Source: JANWLD01 sp035700225
Lineage (GTDB): Bacteria > Patescibacteriota > Saccharimonadia > Saccharimonadales > 2-12-FULL-41-12
NCBI GenBank assembly: GCA_035700225.1
Contig: DASSOT010000072.1
Location: 1-17,604, forward strand
Direction of reading: 5' to 3'
Length of the DNA stretch: 17,604 nt
Shown: piece after piece, positions 14,153 through 17,604 of the stretch
Position numbering within the stretch: position 1 is the stretch's first letter
Layout of the letters: every line of letters begins with the position of its first letter
Made by a program: the position numbers and the translations under genes
Notes under the pieces: generated by a model
What the model was told of the DNA's origin: nothing
Seen by the model: the letters and a program-made list of their open reading frames with translations, nothing else
Database searches by the model: none

Positions 14153-15648
14153 TTCGCATCTCCGTTCTGGGTCTTTTTGGTTTTTTCGCCGGACTTGCTT
14201 CTAGTCTTGGAGGGTTGCTTCTCTTTGATTTCGGTACCGGAAGCATGCTTCTTTAGCAGTTCGGATTCCAAACGGTCAAAATCTTTTTCGTCTTTGGCTT
14301 TGGGGCTGACAGCTTTGACCGATTCCTTAAGCCCGGCTATATCGATATCAGATTCGCCTTCACCTAGCAGTATGGTTTCCAGAAGTAGTTGTTGCTCTAC
14401 CAGCGAATGGAGTTCTTCGGGCGGTTGTTTCAGAGCTTCATAAATCTGTTTACCGAGCGTCAGGTCGATGGTGGCTTCGTGGGAAAGTCTGGCGCCAAAG
14501 TGGGAAAATTCCTCGGCCTGGTGGTATTTGGCGAGCTTCTGAAATAATGTGCCTGTCAGACGCTTCTGGCGCACGGTCTGGGCCTGGCCGCCGACGCGGG
14601 ACACCGACAAACCGGCGTTTACCGCGGGCCGTATGCCTTGCCGGAAGATGCCCAAGTCAAGGATTATCTGTCCGTCGGTAATAGACATGATATTGGTGGA
14701 AAGATATGAGGTGATATCATCGTTCGGAGTTACCACCACGGGTAGTGCGGTCAATGTCTTGTTATCTTTCTTTAGTTTGCCGGCACGCTCTAAAAGGCTC
14801 GAGTGCGCATAAAAAATGTCGCCAGGGTAGGAGTCGCGCCCGGGATCGACTTCCTGAAGTAGCGAGAGCTGGCGATAGGCTTCGGCGTGGCTGGTCAGAT
14901 CATCATATACGATTATCACATCCTGGCCATTGTTCCATAGGTGCTCGGCCATGGCACAGGCGGCGTAAGGGGCTATATAAGACTGGGTCAGGGAGTCGAA
15001 AATATCCGCTAATACTACTATGGTGTGTTCCATGGCACCCGAAGATTTGAGCTGTGCTAAAAGGCTGGCAATGTCTACTTTGCGTTTTCCTATCAACACG
15101 TAAACTACAATACGGTCAGTGCCGGCCTGGTTCGCACTAAGCTGGTTCAAGACCGTGCTCTTGCCGGATTTGCTGTCGCCCAGGATTGCTATGCGCTGGC
15201 CCAGCACCACAGGAAAAAACATATCGATAGCCGTGACACCGGTGGCCAACTGTTCGTTAAGCGGACTACGCTCCATTATGCCCGGCGCCGAATTAAATAT
15301 GCCGGATGATGCAGTCCCCCTGATAGCTCCTTTGCCGTCAAGCGGCTCGCCCATGGGGGATATGACCCTTCCGACCAATTTTTTTCCTACCGGTACTTCC
15401 AGTTCGTCATTCTCTACGACTGCCAGAGTTCCCGGTTCCATTTTTTCAGAATCTATATTAAATAGGACCACCCGGTCCTTGTAGGCTTCGCGGACCAGAC
15501 CGCGCTGGCCGTCCTCAAAGAGTATCTGGGCACCGAGTCTTACACCTTCCAAACCTTTTACCTCTACCATGAAGCTGTTGGAGGATACTACTTCGCCGGT
15601 CAGATTGTCTGCCTCTACCAGACGTTGAAATGTCTGGTCTTCATGCAT
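14149..15648 (-). CDS. atpA: F1-type ATPase alpha subunit, divergent, with a Lys-rich C-terminal tail
   Basis: A 499-residue non-catalytic subunit. The N-terminal beta-barrel (17-90) includes LEVPVGKKLVGRV. The nucleotide-binding domain has Walker A GDSKSGKS at 157-164 (usual form GDRQTGKT) and Walker B VIIVYDD at 244-250. SYPGDIFYAHSSLLERA and GIRPAVNAGLSVSRVGG are also present; Arg351 in the latter is the arginine finger that completes the catalytic site on beta. The usual IGQK is IGKR (187-189), so the conserved Gln is Lys. The N-terminus is about 15 residues shorter than normal in the region that binds delta. After residue ~440 there is a ~55-residue tail rich in Lys, Ser and Thr. A strong GGAGG lies nine bases before the ATG, and the ATG overlaps the delta gene by eight bases. 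Confidence 0.9.
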   Translation of the reverse strand: MHEDQTFQRLVEADNLTGEVVSSNSFMVEVKGLEGVRLGAQILFEDGQRGLVREAYKDRVVLFNIDSEKMEPGTLAVVENDELEVPVGKKLVGRVISPMGEPLDGKGAIRGTASSGIFNSAPGIMERSPLNEQLATGVTAIDMFFPVVLGQRIAILGDSKSGKSTVLNQLSANQAGTDRIVVYVLIGKRKVDIASLLAQLKSSGAMEHTIVVLADIFDSLTQSYIAPYAACAMAEHLWNNGQDVIIVYDDLTSHAEAYRQLSLLQEVDPGRDSYPGDIFYAHSSLLERAGKLKKDNKTLTALPVVVTPNDDITSYLSTNIMSITDGQIILDLGIFRQGIRPAVNAGLSVSRVGGQAQTVRQKRLTGTLFQKLAKYHQAEEFSHFGARLSHEATIDLTLGKQIYEALKQPPEELHSLVEQQLLLETILLGEGESDIDIAGLKESVKAVSPKAKDEKDFDRLESELLKKHASGTEIKEKQPSKTRSKSGEKTKKTQNGDAK

Positions 15649-16117
15649 TTCTTAAAACCTCCGGAAAACGTCCGCGTTCATCCAATATCTGTTTGCGCAA
15701 CGACCAGTCGAAAATACGGCTTCCGCATCTAACAACCATTCCCCCGAGCAGGGTAGAGCTGAAATCAAAAGTAACTAATATGTGGGGGGAAATCTCTTCG
15801 CGCAACCATGATACGAGCATTTTTTTAAGCCCGCTCGCTGGCGGAGCCGCCAAAGTGATAGTCAGCCGCGGAGCGCTATCTTCAAGATCCTCCAGCGCGG
15901 ATATAAGTTCGTCCAGGTTTTTCCTGTCGAGGGGTTTAATTTCACTGACTAGGCTCTCGGCGCCGACGGATAACTGAGGTTTGTCCGACGCTCCCTTTGC
16001 GTGCAGGCGTTTTTTTACGTCGTTCTGCGAGAACCATCTGGCATAGTCGCGCATTTCAAGTATCAGGGCCTTCAGGTTCTGCGGGGATGAAACACTGCCG
16101 TCCAGCTTAATTTTCAT
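15641..16117 (-). CDS. atpH: F1-type ATPase delta subunit (peripheral stalk), divergent
   Basis: A 158-residue protein, slightly shorter than the usual ~175-180. The C-terminal part carries the best-conserved delta signature: LLGGMVVRCGSRIFDWSL (123-140), which matches the family pattern of Leu-x-Gly-Gly-x-x-(hydrophobic)-x-x-Gly-x-x-x-x-Asp-x-Ser. The N-terminal ~95 residues are predicted helical (LKALILEMRDYARWF, LDELISALEDLED) as in the alpha-binding bundle. It would tie the top of the alpha/beta hexamer to subunit b so that the head does not spin. It overlaps b by 11 bases and alpha by eight, and AGAGG lies six to seven bases before the ATG. Its retention argues that the complex still has a working stator. 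Confidence 0.82.
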   Translation of the reverse strand: MKIKLDGSVSSPQNLKALILEMRDYARWFSQNDVKKRLHAKGASDKPQLSVGAESLVSEIKPLDRKNLDELISALEDLEDSAPRLTITLAAPPASGLKKMLVSWLREEISPHILVTFDFSSTLLGGMVVRCGSRIFDWSLRKQILDERGRFPEVLRNA

Positions 16118-16712
16118 TTGACACCTCTTTGGCGATTTCGGCCTTGTGTTCCTCCAGCATTTTTTTGAGATATTCGCTTTGGGCGCCCAAGTCTATTTCG
16201 TGTTGGAGGGTCTCAGTCAGGAAAGACCCCACTGCATCTGCAAGCTTGGTGTCTATCTGTTGGACAAGACGCTTTTTTTCCGCTTCCACCTCTTCGGCCA
16301 GCTTTTCCTTCAAGGCGTTCTGGTGGCCGGAAAGGTCCTTGCCAATGTCGGAAATGTTTTCCTCAGTCTGTTTTTGCAGTTGGTCCAGCCTTTCCCGATA
16401 AAGTTTTATCTGGTGGCTTATCGCTTCGTTTCCTTCTTTTTCCAGCGTTGTGTGAATCTTCGCGGTTGTTTCAGACAGGTCTTTCTCAAGGTCTTTGACA
16501 GAACGCCGAAGCATCAGATGAAAGTTGGCCTGAGCTTCATCAAGCAGTTTTTCCCTCATTGCCGCGGGCAGGCGGATATCCTGTCCCGGCTTGTGTGTTT
16601 CTGCATCATGCGAGTGCGGTTTGAAGTGGGCTAGGGCATGGCGTACGGCAATGGACGTCAGCACACCTATCAGGAACAGGTTTAACAGCAAGAATATTTG
16701 CAAAAAAGTCAT
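16107..16712 (-). CDS. atpF: F-type ATPase b-like subunit (membrane-anchored stator)
   Basis: A 201-residue protein with one N-terminal membrane helix (residues 2-24, FLQIFLLLNLFLIGVLTSIAV), then a short His/Pro-rich linker (HFKPHSHDAETHKPG). A long charged heptad-type coiled coil follows at about 50-195 (LLDEAQANFHLMLRRSV, LYRERLDQLQKQTEENI, EEVEAEKKRLVQQI). This is the architecture of subunit b, which links the membrane to delta. It is somewhat longer than a typical ~160-residue b. In ordinary enzymes the b helix packs against subunit a; no subunit a is encoded here, so its membrane partner is unclear. It starts one base after the stop of the c-like gene and overlaps delta. Confidence 0.8.
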   Translation of the reverse strand: MTFLQIFLLLNLFLIGVLTSIAVRHALAHFKPHSHDAETHKPGQDIRLPAAMREKLLDEAQANFHLMLRRSVKDLEKDLSETTAKIHTTLEKEGNEAISHQIKLYRERLDQLQKQTEENISDIGKDLSGHQNALKEKLAEEVEAEKKRLVQQIDTKLADAVGSFLTETLQHEIDLGAQSEYLKKMLEEHKAEIAKEVSNEN

Positions 16713-16713
16713 A

Positions 16714-17556
16714 TCAGAACTTCGTTAACACCATATAAATTGATATTAGAGCTACTCCTAGTATAACCATAACCAGTACGGAAAGCTGTATAAGATCGCG
16801 ATAAATTGCCGTTTGGGACATCGGGTTCCTGCCGACCGATATGATACTGCTCCTTATCATGGAGTAGATTATGCTTACAACCACAACGATAGTGATAATG
16901 AATATCGCGGCGCTTATGAGTATGGGGACCGTATTTACAGTTCTGCCGGCCAGGGCATTGGCAATGTTCTGTATGGCAGAAGGAATCAGTGTCTTGTCCG
17001 GCTGTTTATAGTAGTATGAAACATTTAGTATGGCCGGAACCTGGCCGATTTTCACAGTGTGTTCCGTACCGTCTTTACTCTTATATTTCTGTTCGCTGGG
17101 GTTGTTTTTTGCCAGGTCTTCCTGGGCTATGCCGATGACCTTGGTGTTGCCGGTGGCTTTCATGCCCACGCCTTTTATGGGCGAGGCGGTTATATGGTCG
17201 CCTCTTAGTATGTCGCCATTTATGTCCGATACCAGCACGTCAGTAGTCCCGCTGGTTGCAATCTGTACCTGGTTGCCTTTTTCGCTGGTAAGTGAAAGAA
17301 GAGAGTTACCGGTGTCTATTGCGATGCCGAGTAAACTGTCGGAGTTGGCATTGGTAGATGCACTGACCTGGTCAGAGGCTTCATTATCCAGGCTGACAAG
17401 AGAACCTAGAGAGAGCTTGTCATGCGTATAGTAGCCCTGCGAGAGGGTTGTAAGAGCGCTTGCTAGCGGTGCTACAAACAGAGCTAACATGGAAAAAGCC
17501 ACTGCCAGGAACTTGATTTGTCCTAATATTGTTTTCGTTTGTTTTTTTGTTCCCAT
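16714..17556 (-). CDS. Signal peptide + extracellular beta-domain fused to a subunit-c-like hairpin without the ion-binding carboxylate
   Basis: A 280-residue protein in the operon slot of subunit c (normally ~70-90 residues). Residues 1-34 are a signal peptide (cleavage after LASA). Residues ~38-175 are an extracellular beta-domain (LSLGSLVSLD, SLLGIAIDTG, GDILRGDHITASPIKGVGMKATG, VIGIAQEDL) that resembles the peptidase G2/endosialidase-chaperone-type domains of surface fibres. Helix 1 spans 210-233, then a loop with SVGRNPMSQ (Arg243-Asn244-Pro245), then helix 2 at 254-276. RNP/RQP in the loop is the subunit-c signature, and the topology (both ends outside, loop inside) agrees. The usual Asp/Glu, 18 residues after that Pro, is Met263; helix 2 contains no acidic residue, and the only nearby charges are Arg253-Asp254 at its edge. 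Helix 1 lacks the GxGxGxG packing motif. It is probably a rotor-attached, non-translocating membrane ring or anchor presenting outer domains (inference). Confidence 0.7.
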   Translation of the reverse strand: MGTKKQTKTILGQIKFLAVAFSMLALFVAPLASALTTLSQGYYTHDKLSLGSLVSLDNEASDQVSASTNANSDSLLGIAIDTGNSLLSLTSEKGNQVQIATSGTTDVLVSDINGDILRGDHITASPIKGVGMKATGNTKVIGIAQEDLAKNNPSEQKYKSKDGTEHTVKIGQVPAILNVSYYYKQPDKTLIPSAIQNIANALAGRTVNTVPILISAAIFIITIVVVVSIIYSMIRSSIISVGRNPMSQTAIYRDLIQLSVLVMVILGVALISIYMVLTKF

Positions 17557-17568
17557 ATATGGTTTTCC

Positions 17569-17600
17569 CGCTTAAGTCTAAGTATATCAAAACGCTTAAG
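17569..17600 (-). repeat. Direct repeat of CTTAAGCG flanking the ATPase operon -10 box
   Basis: On the minus strand CTTAAGCG occurs at 17600-17593 and again at 17576-17569, 24 bases apart, with TATACT between them. A third copy lies in the promoter at 10506-10513. I saw no other full copy elsewhere in the window by eye. It may be a pair of regulator half-sites. Confidence 0.35.
17581..17589 (-). promoter_or_regulatory. Extended -10 promoter of the F1-like ATPase operon
   Basis: The minus strand has TGATATACT, that is TG-N-TATACT (5 of 6 to TATAAT, plus the TG extension). It lies 24 bases before the ATG at 17556. Any -35 box would fall at or beyond the window edge. It suggests that the operon begins with the c-like gene, so no subunit a gene is directly upstream in the same unit. 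A weak GGGA lies about ten bases before the start codon. Confidence 0.5.
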
Positions 17601-17604
17601 CCAC

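Noticed and set aside
11838..15648. Alpha/beta pair as a flagellar/type III secretion ATPase, Rho, V/A-type or N-ATPase
   Set aside because: Gamma, delta, epsilon and b genes in classical F order accompany them. N-ATPase operons have a different order with extra small membrane genes, and V/A-type subunits D, E and F are not seen.
11563..17556. Calling the operon an ordinary proton-translocating F1Fo ATP synthase
   Set aside because: The c-position protein lacks the carboxylate and is four times too long, no subunit a is present, and beta, alpha, gamma and epsilon all deviate at conserved sites.
1..17604. CRISPR arrays, tRNA/rRNA genes, insertion sequences, att sites
   Set aside because: No regularly spaced repeats, no cloverleaf or CCA-end pattern, no transposase or integrase and no terminal inverted repeats were seen by eye on either strand. 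All gaps between genes are under 130 bases.

Overview
The window looks like Patescibacteria (CPR), possibly Saccharibacteria-related. Supports are compact genes with 4-11 bp overlaps, TGA read as a normal stop, no outer-membrane genes, and many secreted beta-rich threonine/serine/asparagine proteins of kinds common in that group. The phylum is inferred from protein style, not from a marker gene.

Layout. Positions 1-344 hold the 3' end of a plus-strand gene for a secreted Ig-like protein. Positions 350-10427 are a minus-strand block of cell-surface genes. In transcription order these are three related secreted beta-proteins (9678-10427, 8408-9565, 7109-8341), a membrane-anchored DUF916-like protein (6105-7103), an Ig/PKD membrane protein (5068-6006), a 1369-residue fibre-like protein with a carbohydrate-binding-type domain (864-4973), and a small membrane protein (350-859). 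A lone plus-strand gene (10546-11556) encodes a type II membrane protein with an extracellular beta-solenoid-like stalk. Positions 11563-17556 are a seven-gene minus-strand operon for an F1-type ATPase.

The ATPase operon follows the classical order (c-position)-b-delta-alpha-gamma-beta-epsilon, and alpha and beta keep the residues needed to bind and hydrolyse ATP. The gene in the c position is not a normal proteolipid. It encodes a 280-residue protein with a signal peptide, a ~170-residue extracellular beta-domain and a C-terminal two-helix hairpin carrying the subunit-c loop signature (GRNP). The second helix has no Asp/Glu, so the ion-carrying carboxylate is absent. A promoter lies directly upstream and no subunit a precedes it in the window. 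I infer a paralogous F1-like ATPase whose membrane sector has been converted from ion translocation to holding, and perhaps turning, surface domains. The subunits are divergent at several conserved sites and carry unusual charged tails.

Two themes connect the regions. The promoters of the ATPase operon and of the lone plus-strand stalk gene share an 8-mer, CTTAAGCG, next to TATACT. The DUF916-like protein beside three paralogous beta-proteins recalls the WxL/WxLIP surface system of Firmicutes. The window therefore reads as a cell-surface assembly island next to an unusual rotary-type ATPase.
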